From Psychrobacter submarinus (GTDB taxonomy: Bacteria; Pseudomonadota; Gammaproteobacteria; Pseudomonadales; Moraxellaceae), in NCBI RefSeq assembly GCF_904846685.1, contig NZ_CAJHBQ010000002.1, positions 1 through 64,000 on the forward strand: DNA of 64,000 bases, in the 5' to 3' direction. Below are positions 9,396-18,853 of this stretch, one piece after another. Made by a program: the position numbers and the translations under genes. Within the stretch, counting starts at the first letter, position 1. Each line of letters starts with the position of its first letter. Below the pieces are notes generated by a model. It saw only the letters and a list, made by a program, of their open reading frames with translations, was not told the origin of the DNA and did not search any database.

Positions 9396-10628
9396 ATGCC
9401 AATCGACAGCAAGATAAGTAAAAAAAAGCAAGTTAGTTTACCGCTAATGGTAGCCGCTCTACTATTTAGCACTGCGGCCTGCTCAGAATCAGCCGCTCCT
9501 GTAGCCAGTACACAAGACGTTGACATTAGTACTAGCGAGCAAACAGAAGATAGCAAGCCCAGCTTTACTACCCAAGTGATCGCAACCTTTAATGAGCCAT
9601 GGGCGATGACTGCACTACCAAAAACAGGAAATGACGCGCTTGAGTTGCTAGTCACGCAACAGTCGGGCGAGCTATTTGTGGTCGATACGCAGACGGGAGT
9701 CAAAACCCAAGTCGCAGGTGTGCCAGAGGTGGCTTATGGCGGACAAGGCGGCTTAGGAGATGTGACTTTAGCGCCAGATTTTAGGGCAAGTAATGCTATT
9801 TATATCAGTCACGCCGAAGCGGGCAGTGGTGCTGATAGTAATAAATATGGGGCAAAGGTTATCAAAGCGACGCTCAGCGGTTTAGATACCGAGAAGCCAA
9901 GTTTGCAAAACATCAGCACTATCTGGCAGCAAAACAAAAAAATCGATGGGCAAGGGCATTATAGTCATCGCTTATTGTTCTCACCTGATGGACGTTACCT
10001 TTATATCAGCTCAGGCGATCGTCAAGAAAAACAGCCTGCGCAAGATATGAGCTTAAATCTTGGTAAAATTATCCGCTTGCATCCTGACGGGACTGTCCCT
10101 AGTGACAATCCTTATGCCAACAATAATGACATTAGCGCCCAGTTTTGGAGTACGGGTCATCGAAATGTACTCGGTATGGCGTTTGATGAGTCGGGCAGAT
10201 TGTGGAGCAATGAGATGGGACCGCGTGGCGGTGATGAGTATAATTTGATCGTCAAGGGCAATAACTATGGCTGGCCTGTGGTTTCAAACGGTCGTAACTA
10301 TTCTGGCACAGACATACCCGACCATGATACTCGTCCTGAATTTACTCCTCCTAAAGTGAGCTGGACGCCTGTTATTTCACCATCGTCTTTGAGTATCTAC
10401 ACCTCAGGCAGTCAAAATGACTTTCCAGCATGGCAAGGCAATGCTTTAATGAGTGGCTTATCCTCTAAAGCGCTTATCGTGGTCGATATGGACGCGGTAG
10501 GTAATGCCAGTGAGCGCTATCGCTATGATATGGGCGCAAGAATACGAAATGTATTAAGCGTAGATGGTCAGGTATGGCTACTGGAAGATGGCGATAACAG
10601 CAGATTGCTACATTTATTACCACAGTAA
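9396..10628 (+). CDS. PQQ-dependent sugar dehydrogenase-type lipoprotein (YliI/Asd family)
   Basis: A protein of about 410 residues with an N-terminal signal ending in a plausible lipobox (STAAC), then a six-bladed beta-propeller of the soluble aldose sugar dehydrogenase family. Family motifs include GGQGGLGDVTLAPDF, GHYSHRL, FSPDGRYLYISSGDR, GHRNVLGM and GPRGGDEYN. The reaction would be PQQ-linked oxidation of aldoses in the periplasm. I chose the ATG at 9396 because AAAGGA lies 8 bases upstream; an in-frame ATG at 9387 overlaps that ribosome site. No PQQ biosynthesis gene is nearby. The natural substrate is unknown. Confidence 0.88.
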   Translation: MPIDSKISKKKQVSLPLMVAALLFSTAACSESAAPVASTQDVDISTSEQTEDSKPSFTTQVIATFNEPWAMTALPKTGNDALELLVTQQSGELFVVDTQTGVKTQVAGVPEVAYGGQGGLGDVTLAPDFRASNAIYISHAEAGSGADSNKYGAKVIKATLSGLDTEKPSLQNISTIWQQNKKIDGQGHYSHRLLFSPDGRYLYISSGDRQEKQPAQDMSLNLGKIIRLHPDGTVPSDNPYANNNDISAQFWSTGHRNVLGMAFDESGRLWSNEMGPRGGDEYNLIVKGNNYGWPVVSNGRNYSGTDIPDHDTRPEFTPPKVSWTPVISPSSLSIYTSGSQNDFPAWQGNALMSGLSSKALIVVDMDAVGNASERYRYDMGARIRNVLSVDGQVWLLEDGDNSRLLHLLPQ

Positions 10629-10824
10629 AACCAATGTCAATTAATCATAATGCTATGGTCATAACATGGCAGTAGTTTTACTAATAGTGAAACAATGTTT
10701 TTTAATTGATGACTTATAATTTTGTTTCTATTCAATAAAGACTTGTAAGTACTTGGTTTATAATTGATAGTTGCGCGTTATCTTGATAATGTAAATTCCC
10801 AAAAAATTTAAGGTTATTTAACGA

Positions 10825-12474
10825 ATGGATCACGTAAAGGTTGAAAGGCTTGGCCCTTTTCCTAGGGTAAACAAGCCCGTCTTCATCACATCGAGTATTC
10901 TTATTATTGGTTTTATTGTTTTTGGCGCGTTTTTCACTGAGACTGCTGGTGCGCTTTTTAGTTATCTGCAAAGCTTTATTACGACTAATTTTGGCTGGTT
11001 CTTCATTTTACTTATGAACGTGGCTTTAGTCTTTTGTATTTATCTTATAGCAAGTCGCTACGGCGATATACGTTTGGGTCAGCAAACCGAGCGGCCGCAG
11101 TACAGTCTGGGGTCTTGGATTGGTATGCTGTTCTCAGCAGGTATCGGTATCGGTCTAGTCTATTGGGGTACGGCTGAGCCATTATACCATTACATGGCGC
11201 CGCCAATGGCTGAGCCTGAGACCATGGAGGCCGCTAAGCAGGCGATGAATATATCGTTTTTGCATTGGGGCTTACATGCTTGGGCTATCTATACTATCGT
11301 CGCGTTATCTTTGGCCTATTTTCATTTTAGACGCGGATTACCGCTGTCCATTCGCTCAACTTTGTACCCTATATTGGGTCAAAAGATTTATGGGCGCTGG
11401 GGACATACGGTCGATATTTTAGCCGTCTTTGGTACGATGTTTGGCGTTGTGACCTCGCTAGGTTTAGGAGTCATGCAGATCAATTCAGGACTTGAAAACC
11501 TATTTGGTCTTCCAAATAGTCTTGCTGTTCAGTTTGTCATTATCGCCTTTATTACTCTGCTGGCTTGCGGATCTTTAATGCTTGGTCTTGATAAAGGCAT
11601 CAAGCGTTTGAGCGATCTCAATATGGGTCTCACCGGCCTTCTGCTAGCCTTTATAGTTATTTTGGGTCCAACACTATTTATCTTTGATAGCTTCTTTGAA
11701 AACATTGGTAATTATCTGGCGGCAGTCGTTCCACTTAGTTTTTGGGGCGAGTCGTATAGTGGTACCGATTGGCAAAGTGGCTGGACGATATTTTATTGGG
11801 CATGGTGGGTAAGCTGGGCACCATTTGTTGGGGTGTTTATTGCTCGTATCTCTCGTGGTCGTACCATTCGTGAGTTCACTTTAGGTGTGCTACTGATACC
11901 GATGACTATTTTGTTCTTTTGGTTCACAGCCTTTGGCGGCGTAGCTATCCATATGGAGCTGTTAGCAGCGCTTGATCCTGCTCTAGTAAGCCCTGGGCTG
12001 ATAGAGGCAGTACAAGCAGACACAGGTAGCGCAATCTTTAAGTTGGTTGAGTATTATCCATTCGCTAAGCCTATTACCTTGTTGATCGTCATCATGATTG
12101 TCTTGTGGTTTGTCACCTCGTCTGATTCTGCAAGCTTTGTCATTGACATGCTAACCGCAGGCGGCGATACTAATCCACCAAAGATTCAACGTCTATTTTG
12201 GGCGACGGCAGAAGGCTTTATTGCCGCAATTTTGCTCGCAGCAGGTGGTCTTGGCGCTCTGCAAGCAGCAGCGATTGTTGCAGGGCTACCCTTTGCCATT
12301 GTCATCTTTGTCATGATGTACGCGCTATGGCGTGGTCTTGGCCGTGATCGCTTGATCCTTTATCGTGCGCAGCAGCGTTTTATTACTGATGAGTCTATCG
12401 ATCATAATACCGCTGATGAGTTTACCGATGAGCATCTACTCAAAGGACCGCCAAAGATCGTCAAAGGCGATTAA
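10825..12474 (+). CDS. BCCT-family betaine/choline/carnitine transporter (first of two)
   Basis: A 549-residue inner-membrane carrier with about 12 hydrophobic segments. Hallmark BCCT motifs are YWGTAEPLYHY near residue 112 and the tryptophan-rich WAWWVSWAPF followed by ARISRGRTIREF near 320-345. A final SSDSASFVIDMLT segment is also typical. Such carriers import glycine betaine, choline or similar quaternary ammonium osmolytes with Na+ or H+. The C-terminal tail is short, unlike osmosensing BetT proteins with long tails. The gene downstream (12741-14402) is a close paralogue beginning with nearly the same sequence (MDHVKV-RLGPFPRV). Each has its own terminator, so they may be regulated separately. 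Confidence 0.93.
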   Translation: MDHVKVERLGPFPRVNKPVFITSSILIIGFIVFGAFFTETAGALFSYLQSFITTNFGWFFILLMNVALVFCIYLIASRYGDIRLGQQTERPQYSLGSWIGMLFSAGIGIGLVYWGTAEPLYHYMAPPMAEPETMEAAKQAMNISFLHWGLHAWAIYTIVALSLAYFHFRRGLPLSIRSTLYPILGQKIYGRWGHTVDILAVFGTMFGVVTSLGLGVMQINSGLENLFGLPNSLAVQFVIIAFITLLACGSLMLGLDKGIKRLSDLNMGLTGLLLAFIVILGPTLFIFDSFFENIGNYLAAVVPLSFWGESYSGTDWQSGWTIFYWAWWVSWAPFVGVFIARISRGRTIREFTLGVLLIPMTILFFWFTAFGGVAIHMELLAALDPALVSPGLIEAVQADTGSAIFKLVEYYPFAKPITLLIVIMIVLWFVTSSDSASFVIDMLTAGGDTNPPKIQRLFWATAEGFIAAILLAAGGLGALQAAAIVAGLPFAIVIFVMMYALWRGLGRDRLILYRAQQRFITDESIDHNTADEFTDEHLLKGPPKIVKGD

Positions 12475-12508
12475 TCTTCAGTTAAGTACGTTAAACTTTA
12501 TTATTAGT

Positions 12509-12539
12509 CTCAATCTTTAAACAGATTGAGGCTTTTTTT
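12509..12539 (+). terminator. Terminator between the two BCCT genes
   Basis: Stem CTCAATCT / AGATTGAG with a six-base loop, then GC and seven T. Confidence 0.88.
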
Positions 12540-12740
12540 ATATCCATGATAAAAGCTAAAATAGCCTAAGCGATTGTATTGATAATAGCTTTTAAGGCTC
12601 AAAGTTCGATTCGCTATAGCAAAATATCCTTAATTCTTTCTAAATTATTTTTGCATATTAACCACTGTATTTTTAATATTGCATTTGATAATCACCCTAT
12701 ACCTTGATAAGGTGACGCAATTTTAACTTTTGGACACGCT

Positions 12741-14402
12741 ATGGATCATGTAAAAGTTGGCCGCTTAGGCCCTTTTCCACGGGTAAGTAAACCTGTGTTC
12801 TTGACCTCAGCTATTTTGATTTTGGTCTTTATTATTTTCGGCGCTTTTTTTAATGAGCAAGCTGAAGTGGTGTTTAACGAGGCAAAAGCGTTTGTCTCGT
12901 TGCGCTTTGGCTGGTTCTTTATCGTGGTAGTGAATCTAGCCTTAGTCATGAGTATCTATATGATATTTAGCCGTTATGGCGATATCAGACTAGGTCATCA
13001 AACTGAGAGGCCCGAGTATAATCTAGTCTCATGGATTGGTATGCTCTTCTCAGCAGGTATCGGTATTGGTTTGCTGTATTGGGGTACTGCTGAGCCGTTA
13101 TATCACTTTATGGCTCCGCCATTAGGCACGCCTGAGAGTGTTGAAGCCGCTAAGCTTGCGATGAATATCTCATTTTTGCATTATGGGTTTCATGTTTGGG
13201 CCATCTACGGTATCGTCGCTTTGGCGTTGGCTTATTTCCATTATCGTGTCGGCCTACCTTTGGCCATTCGCTCAACCCTGTATCCTTTACTCGGCAAAAA
13301 AATCTATGGACCTATGGGTCATACGGTAGATACACTTGCCGTATTTGGGACGATGTTTGGGGTGGTGACGACGCTTGGCTTAGGGGTGTTACAGATCAAT
13401 TCAGGTCTTGATACCTTGTTTGGTATTCCAAATAACATTACCACGCAGATTGTGTTGATTGCTGTGATTACTGTATTTGCAGGGATGTCACTGTTCTTGG
13501 GACTAGATAAGGGTATCAAGCGCTTAAGTGATATCAATATATTCTTGACGATCGTGCTACTGAGTTTTGTGATTATCTTGGGCCCGACGCAGTTTATCCT
13601 TAATAGCTTCGTCGAAAACGTTGGTAACTACTTGCATCAAGTGATTCCTTTAGGTCTTTGGACTGAGTCTTATGAAGGCCAAGATAACTGGCAGTCATCT
13701 TGGACTATCTTCTACTGGGCATGGTGGATTAGCTGGTCACCTTTTGTTGGTGTATTCGTCGCTCGTATCTCACGTGGCCGTACGATTCGCGAGTTTATTT
13801 TGGGTGTGTTATTAATCCCCATTACTATTCTTTTCTTATGGTTCACCGCTTTTGGTGGCTCAGCAGTACACATGGAGCTGATGGCTGCAGCTGATCCAAG
13901 TGTGGCAAGTCCTGGTCTTATCGAGGCAGTCAAAGCCGATACTGGCAGCGCAATCTTTAAGCTAATGGAATCGTATCCATTAACTGCAGCGGTCAACCTA
14001 CTCATCGTGATTATGATCGTGCTTTGGTTCGTGACCTCGTCAGATTCTGCAAGTTTCGTTATCGATATGTTGACCTCTGGTGGTGATACCAATCCGCCTA
14101 AGATTCAGCGTCTATTCTGGGCAGGTACTGAAGGCGTTATCGCAGCGGTACTCTTAGCAGCTGGCGGTTTAGGGGCTCTGCAAGCGGCATCGATTGTTTC
14201 AGGCTTCCCGTTTGCTATCGTGATTATGATTATGATGTATTCACTACTGCGTGGTTTGAGCCGAGATCGTCTGATTCTGTATCGTAATAAGCAGTGGTTC
14301 ACTACTGAGGAGTCTGCTGAACACAACTCAGCTAACGAGTTCCGTGATGAAGATCTGTTAACAGGGCCTCCTGACTTAATCGTAGAGCCCAAAGATAAGT
14401 AA
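12741..14402 (+). CDS. BCCT-family betaine/choline/carnitine transporter (second of two)
   Basis: A 553-residue paralogue of the preceding carrier, similar along its whole length with the same motifs (YWGTAEPLYHF, WAWWISWSPF, ARISRGRTIREF, SSDSASFVIDML). It is predicted to have 12 membrane segments and import compatible solutes such as glycine betaine. The substrate difference between the two copies cannot be read from the sequence. The copies are diverged at the base level, so the duplication is old. The gene has its own upstream region of about 200 bases after the first gene's terminator and ends at a bidirectional terminator at 14446-14482. Confidence 0.93.
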   Translation: MDHVKVGRLGPFPRVSKPVFLTSAILILVFIIFGAFFNEQAEVVFNEAKAFVSLRFGWFFIVVVNLALVMSIYMIFSRYGDIRLGHQTERPEYNLVSWIGMLFSAGIGIGLLYWGTAEPLYHFMAPPLGTPESVEAAKLAMNISFLHYGFHVWAIYGIVALALAYFHYRVGLPLAIRSTLYPLLGKKIYGPMGHTVDTLAVFGTMFGVVTTLGLGVLQINSGLDTLFGIPNNITTQIVLIAVITVFAGMSLFLGLDKGIKRLSDINIFLTIVLLSFVIILGPTQFILNSFVENVGNYLHQVIPLGLWTESYEGQDNWQSSWTIFYWAWWISWSPFVGVFVARISRGRTIREFILGVLLIPITILFLWFTAFGGSAVHMELMAAADPSVASPGLIEAVKADTGSAIFKLMESYPLTAAVNLLIVIMIVLWFVTSSDSASFVIDMLTSGGDTNPPKIQRLFWAGTEGVIAAVLLAAGGLGALQAASIVSGFPFAIVIMIMMYSLLRGLSRDRLILYRNKQWFTTEESAEHNSANEFRDEDLLTGPPDLIVEPKDK

Positions 14403-14445
14403 GACAGGTTCAATCTGACTTTGTAGAAAAATGACCATTCGTAAG

Positions 14446-14482
14446 AAAAGCCCTAGCTTATATATTAAGCTAGGGCTTTTTT
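14446..14482. terminator. Bidirectional terminator between convergent genes
   Basis: A 12-base stem (AGCCCTAGCTTA / TAAGCTAGGGCT) has A-rich sequence on the left and T-rich sequence on the right. It serves both the plus-strand BCCT gene and the minus-strand lipoprotein gene. Confidence 0.92.
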
Positions 14483-14545
14483 ATGGGTGATAGCGGGTAA
14501 ACATTCATAATCATTGAATATGAGCATTGGTTTATAAGCTTTGGT

Positions 14546-14881
14546 TTATGAACATTGTCCTTTGGTATAACCGATTGCAGTGGCTGTGCCACATGCGGAG
14601 CAAGCATTACCCGCGGTACGATAGTTGAATCCTGAGTCGGTCTTTGTTTTGACACATACTGGATCGTACTGCATGGTACACATGGTTTGCTCAGGGTTAT
14701 AAGGGGGACATTTGGTAAAAGGGTTGTCACTAGGTTTCTGCTTGCCATATTCCACGGTATGAATAGCCGCATCGTCTGGGGTATTGACACTTGGAATATT
14801 ACTACAGCCAGCTAACGCCATAATAGCTGACAACCCTAGTAATAAAGAGCTTAGTCTCCATGATTTGAGTACAGGGTTCAT
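14546..14881 (-). CDS. Small lipoprotein with a Kazal-like cysteine pattern
   Basis: An 111-residue protein with a lipoprotein signal; the lipobox is LAGC with C26. The mature part is rich in cysteine. The segment starting CTMQYDPVCV, then NACSACG and ending KGQC, follows the C-x-Y-x-P-V-C ... N-A-C ... G-x-C layout of Kazal-type serine protease inhibitor domains. It may therefore be an envelope-anchored protease inhibitor, but the match is by eye and the Kazal loop is atypical. SD-like GGAGATACCACT precedes the ATG. The gene is single, converging on the BCCT terminator. Confidence 0.75.
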   Translation of the reverse strand: MNPVLKSWRLSSLLLGLSAIMALAGCSNIPSVNTPDDAAIHTVEYGKQKPSDNPFTKCPPYNPEQTMCTMQYDPVCVKTKTDSGFNYRTAGNACSACGTATAIGYTKGQCS

Positions 14882-15153
14882 AGTGGTATCTCCTTATCAG
14901 TATTGTTTGATTATGTCCTGTCATCGATCTAGTCACCTTGATTAGTGACAAAGTCTAAATTCATAGTAGCTTATTTATCATCAGTCAGCCAATAGGTTGT
15001 TATCGTTGGCGAAAATCTCAGGCTATTACATAGGCTTGAGGGTATCAGTGATATGAGTTTGACTGGCGTGCCTTACTCCTTTTAGTTTATTTTAGACGCA
15101 CGCTCGTAGCGCTATAGCTGATTTGTAGGCATTGACCATACGGCTATACCAAT
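14882..15153. other. Intergenic stretch without a recognised gene
   Basis: Between the lipoprotein start and the next terminator I see no convincing open frame, RNA or repeat. It presumably contains the lipoprotein promoter. Confidence 0.5.
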
Positions 15154-15188
15154 AAAAAACCCTAAGCTTATGATTAAGCTTAGGGTTT
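15154..15188 (-). terminator. Terminator of the DUF3144 gene
   Basis: Read on the minus strand, AACCCTAAGCTTA pairs with TAAGCTTAGGGTT, followed by six T. It lies about 70 bases past the stop of the DUF3144 gene. Confidence 0.9.
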
Positions 15189-15257
15189 AATAGGGAGATA
15201 CTAATGAGCATAAGACTTTAATGAAACTAACAAGCTAGGCAAACGCTAAGAATTTGT

Positions 15258-15629
15258 TTATTCGCCTACTGTATCGTTTTTATTAAGCTGCACATAGTTA
15301 TCAAAGTTTTGTGCGTAGTCAGTAAGATTGTCGCTGAGCATTTGGCGGTACTGCTTGGTATAAAACTCGATAATGTCCTCTTTTTCTTTGGCAAAATCCT
15401 CCCCTTTTACAAAGCCAATAGAGGCGACCGAAGCGCTATAACGCGCGGCAGCATAAAGTAGGGAAGCGCCGACTTGGCCTGAGTGTGCCTTTTCGCCGAG
15501 TTGGCTATTAGCAACGCCGATAATCTCATCAGCGCGCTGATAAAAAGACTGCATCTCAGGAGTGATCTCGACATTGTTTTCGATATTGTCTGTATTGGTA
15601 GTATCGTTTGGCATATTGGCGTCAGACAT
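15258..15629 (-). CDS. DUF3144 domain-containing protein
   Basis: A 123-residue cytosolic protein of the DUF3144 family, known from proteobacteria but without an assigned function. Seen here: an acidic, asparagine-rich N-terminus (about 1-22), then the family core with FYQRADEIIGVANSQ, SLLYAAARYSASVAS and a final helical part (FYTKQYRQMLSDNLTDYAQNFDNYV). It appears all-helical. The start ATG is preceded by a weak AACGGAGTC. It lies downstream of metK on the same strand with 88 bases between, so co-transcription with metK is possible. Confidence 0.85.
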   Translation of the reverse strand: MSDANMPNDTTNTDNIENNVEITPEMQSFYQRADEIIGVANSQLGEKAHSGQVGASLLYAAARYSASVASIGFVKGEDFAKEKEDIIEFYTKQYRQMLSDNLTDYAQNFDNYVQLNKNDTVGE

Positions 15630-15717
15630 AAAAGACTCCGTTAAGTAAATGAGTTAAATAGTATGTTATTTAAATAGTCTAAATTTTATAGAATAGATAG
15701 TAATCTTGCTTTTCGGA

Positions 15718-16884
15718 CTACAGACCGGCATCGGCTTTAAGTACCTTAGCCTTGTCAGTTTTTTCCCAAGTAAATGCGGTCTCAGACCCAGGACGACCGA
15801 AATGACCAAAGGTTGAAGTTTGCTGATACATGGGCTGCAGCAGATTGAGCATACGCGTGATGCCATAAGGACGTAAGTCAAAATGCTTGCGAATCAGGCG
15901 AATAATCTCGTCATTATCGATTTTGTTGGTGCCAAAAGTGTTGATAGAAATAGAAGTCGGCTCTGCCACACCAATAGCGTAGCTGACCTGCACTTCGCAG
16001 CGATCAGCAATGCCAGCTGCGACAATGTTTTTGGCGACGTATCGCACCGCATAAGCGGCACTACGATCGACTTTAGAGGGATCTTTACCACTAAAAGCCC
16101 CGCCGCCATGACGAGCCATACCGCCGTAAGTATCAACGATGATTTTGCGGCCGGTTAGACCCGCGTCGCCGACAGGCCCGCCAATCACAAACTTACCGGT
16201 TGGGTTGATGTGATAGCGCGTGCCTTTATGCAGCAGATCAGCTGGTAGCACATGCTTGATGATGTTCTCCATGATAGCCTCTTGCAAGTCCGCTTGTGAG
16301 ATACTAGGATCATGCTGAGTCGATAGGACTACCGCATCAATAGCGACAGGGCGATTGCCATCATAGTTGAGTGTTACTTGTGCTTTGGCATCAGGTCGGA
16401 GCCATGGTAGCTCGCCTGCACGGCGCAGCTCAGACTGACGCTGCATCAAGCGGTGGGCATACTCGATAGGAGCGGGCATCAATACATCCGTCTCGTTACT
16501 GGCATAACCAAACATTAGACCTTGATCGCCAGCGCCTTGCTCTTCTGGGCTACTACGATCGACGCCTTGGGCAATCTCAGGCGACTGCTTGCCGATCATG
16601 TTGATAACCGCGCAAGTCTCACCATCAAAACCTAAGTCCGAATGATGATAACCAATACCATTGACCGTATCACGAACGATACGCTCGATATCAATGTTAG
16701 CTGTAGTAGAGATTTCACCAGCTAATACGACCGCGCCTGTTTTGACTAAAGTCTCACAAGCGACGCGCGCGTGCAGATCTTCACGCAAAATGGCATCGAG
16801 TAAGGCATCAGAGATTTGGTCAGCCATTTTATCAGGATGGCCTTCGCTGACAGACTCTGAGGTAAATAAACTGTATTCACGCAT
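15718..16884 (-). CDS. metK: S-adenosylmethionine synthase
   Basis: This 388-residue enzyme makes S-adenosylmethionine from methionine and ATP in the cytosol. Signature segments are [14 protein letters not shown] at the N-terminus (ATP and Mg binding), [12 protein letters not shown] (signature 1), and [16 protein letters not shown] (signature 2, P-loop-like). The length matches the family. The start [11 protein letters not shown] is normal. The 244-base gap upstream, up to the end of nth, shows no riboswitch-like structure that I could recognise. This gene supplies methyl groups for the whole cell and is essential in most bacteria. Confidence 0.98.
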   Translation of the reverse strand: MREYSLFTSESVSEGHPDKMADQISDALLDAILREDLHARVACETLVKTGAVVLAGEISTTANIDIERIVRDTVNGIGYHHSDLGFDGETCAVINMIGKQSPEIAQGVDRSSPEEQGAGDQGLMFGYASNETDVLMPAPIEYAHRLMQRQSELRRAGELPWLRPDAKAQVTLNYDGNRPVAIDAVVLSTQHDPSISQADLQEAIMENIIKHVLPADLLHKGTRYHINPTGKFVIGGPVGDAGLTGRKIIVDTYGGMARHGGGAFSGKDPSKVDRSAAYAVRYVAKNIVAAGIADRCEVQVSYAIGVAEPTSISINTFGTNKIDNDEIIRLIRKHFDLRPYGITRMLNLLQPMYQQTSTFGHFGRPGSETAFTWEKTDKAKVLKADAGL

Positions 16885-17128
16885 AATATGATCGCTTAAT
16901 GTCAGGGACTGTTATAAAAACGAGTCAGTATTTATTAAAGGTTATAAAAATAGAAAAATGAGTCAAAAAATTACCATATCTTACCGTGATTTGCTCTAAA
17001 ACTCTAGAGCGTCTTTACGACTCAACTAAACTCTCGAAACTCTTAAGAGCCCTAAACAAATCTAAAACTTCATAAATATCAAAGAGTCGCGCGGAGAGAG
17101 TCGCATGGTGTTACCTTCATTTGAGTAG

Positions 17129-17824
17129 TCATAACTCCAAAAATTTAGCTTTATCCTTAAACATACATTCCTCATACACCGGACAAGCACCGCATTTCGG
17201 TGTGCGCGCTTGACAAGTATAGCGTCCGTGTAAGATCAGATAATGATGGGCATCTACTAGCATATCTTCTGGAATACGCGCGACTAGCTTTTGCTCAACG
17301 ATGAGCACATTTTTGCCAGTTGCAAGGCCAGTACGATTACCGACCCGAAAGATATGGGTATCGACCGCCATAGTCGGCTGACCAAATGCCGTATTAAGCA
17401 CCACATTAGCAGTCTTGCGGCCGACGCCTGCCAATGACTCAAGGTCTTTACGATTATCAGGCACTTGACTGTCAAACTTATCAATCAAGTCGCGGCAAGT
17501 CTTTATCACGTTTTTAGCTTTTGAATTATAAAGACCAATGTTCTGGATATAAGGTTTGAGTCCTTCCTCACCCAAAGCATAAATGGCTTCGGGCGTATTA
17601 GCGACAGGATAAAGCTGATTTGTCGCAATATTGACGCTGACGTCAGTGGCTTGCGCGGAGAGAATAACGGCGATAAGCAGCTCAAAGTTACTGTTGAAGT
17701 GCAGCTCAGTGACGGGCTCATCTATCGTTGCCGCAAGCTTTTCAAAGAATGGCCGCACATTGCGCTTAGGCATCAGTCTTGATGGCGGCGTATTAGCGGT
17801 TTTATGTTTAACGGTTTTACTCAT
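17129..17824 (-). CDS. nth: Endonuclease III (DNA glycosylase/AP lyase)
   Basis: A 231-residue base-excision repair enzyme that removes oxidised pyrimidines and cleaves abasic sites. The helix-hairpin-helix LAGVGRKTANVV carries the catalytic lysine K137, and the aspartate is D155 in VDTHIFR. The C-terminal [4Fe-4S] cluster has the exact Nth spacing C-x6-C-x2-C-x5-C in CQARTPKCGACPVYEEC. There is a 20-residue basic N-terminal extension compared with E. coli. rnfB lies 57 bases upstream on the same strand; the same adjacency ends the rsx/rnf operon in E. coli, so the pair is probably co-transcribed. Confidence 0.97.
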   Translation of the reverse strand: MSKTVKHKTANTPPSRLMPKRNVRPFFEKLAATIDEPVTELHFNSNFELLIAVILSAQATDVSVNIATNQLYPVANTPEAIYALGEEGLKPYIQNIGLYNSKAKNVIKTCRDLIDKFDSQVPDNRKDLESLAGVGRKTANVVLNTAFGQPTMAVDTHIFRVGNRTGLATGKNVLIVEQKLVARIPEDMLVDAHHYLILHGRYTCQARTPKCGACPVYEECMFKDKAKFLEL

Positions 17825-17881
17825 AAGATGACGTCTTAATTTGACTGATTTTTATCACGTGGTTCGTTATAGCGTAGTCTA

Positions 17882-18757
17882 TTAAAGGGTGGCAAGCTCT
17901 TCTTGTAAGGCGCTAAGCTCGCTTTGCTTAGCGGCATTGGGACGCACGCTTAGCTGCTTTTCTAGCTTTTTGATTTTGCTGCGTAGTTTTGCTGCCGCAA
18001 TAGTATTTTTGGCTTGTTGCTCGCTGATATCGAGAGCTTGGCTCGCGGCATTATTGAGCTTAGCCTCTACCATGCTGACGACGGGCTTGGCATTACTACT
18101 ATCGGCCAGCTGTTTGGTGACCCGCCTTAGATGAGTATGATAACGCTGGCGCAGATCGTCTTGTTCTTGTTCGCGCTCGGCAGCTGTCAGCTCGCGATGC
18201 ACTGTCACTAGATCAATGCAGTCGACAGGACAAGGCGCTAGACATAGCTCGCAGCCAGTACACAGATCGGTAAAGATCGTATGCATATGCTTACCGGTAC
18301 CGACGATAGCATCGACCGGGCAGGCAGGGATACACTTAGTACAGCCGATACAATCGTCTTCACGGATGATGGCACGCACTTCGGTTGGGCGCATCGTCGT
18401 GTCATCTATCGGCCACTTGGAGGGCTCGGCGATGACAGGAGTGTCAGCACTGGCGCTACTAATAGAGCTATGACTGCTATCGCTATCTACCAGAATTTGG
18501 GCAATCGCATCGGTGACCGGCTGTCCGCCAGGTACGCATTTGTTATGAGGTTCGTCATCGACGGCGATCGCTCTTGCATAAGGCAGGCAGCCATCCGGAT
18601 GGTCACAAAGCCCGCATTGGGTCTGTGGTAAGCAAGCATCGATCTGAGCGATTTTAATTTGCGTCGCCTTTGGTAGCGACTCTAACGCTCGAGTATCGAA
18701 TAATAGAGGCAGATCAGCTAGGCGAGTCGGTAAAGGGTGAGTATGATTGTCAGACAT
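17882..18757 (-). CDS. rnfB: RnfB-like iron-sulfur electron transfer protein
   Basis: A 291-residue ferredoxin-like protein. The first cluster region is C42, C48, C51, C57 (CLPQTQCGLCDHPDGC), typical of RnfB/RsxB. Two bacterial [4Fe-4S] motifs follow, at C136-C146 (CIGCTKCIPACP) and C166-C176 (CTGCELCLAPCP). Canonical RnfB starts with a membrane helix and sits in an rnfABCDGE operon. Here no N-terminal membrane helix is visible and no other rnf genes are next to it. The last 90 residues are a charged, helical, probably coiled-coil tail (about 195-291). It may donate electrons to another partner. The neighbour nth suggests a relic of the rsx-nth gene order. Confidence 0.85.
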   Translation of the reverse strand: MSDNHTHPLPTRLADLPLLFDTRALESLPKATQIKIAQIDACLPQTQCGLCDHPDGCLPYARAIAVDDEPHNKCVPGGQPVTDAIAQILVDSDSSHSSISSASADTPVIAEPSKWPIDDTTMRPTEVRAIIREDDCIGCTKCIPACPVDAIVGTGKHMHTIFTDLCTGCELCLAPCPVDCIDLVTVHRELTAAEREQEQDDLRQRYHTHLRRVTKQLADSSNAKPVVSMVEAKLNNAASQALDISEQQAKNTIAAAKLRSKIKKLEKQLSVRPNAAKQSELSALQEELATL

Positions 18758-18853
18758 GGAGTACTGGCCTTAAAACGGGCATGTAATAAATAATACAGAA
18801 TAAATAATAGAGGCTAAATAATATAGATAATGACTAGCAGTCAAAATAGACTT

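Noticed and set aside
16885..17128. SAM riboswitch before metK
   Set aside because: No recognisable SAM aptamer core; such elements are also uncommon in this group.
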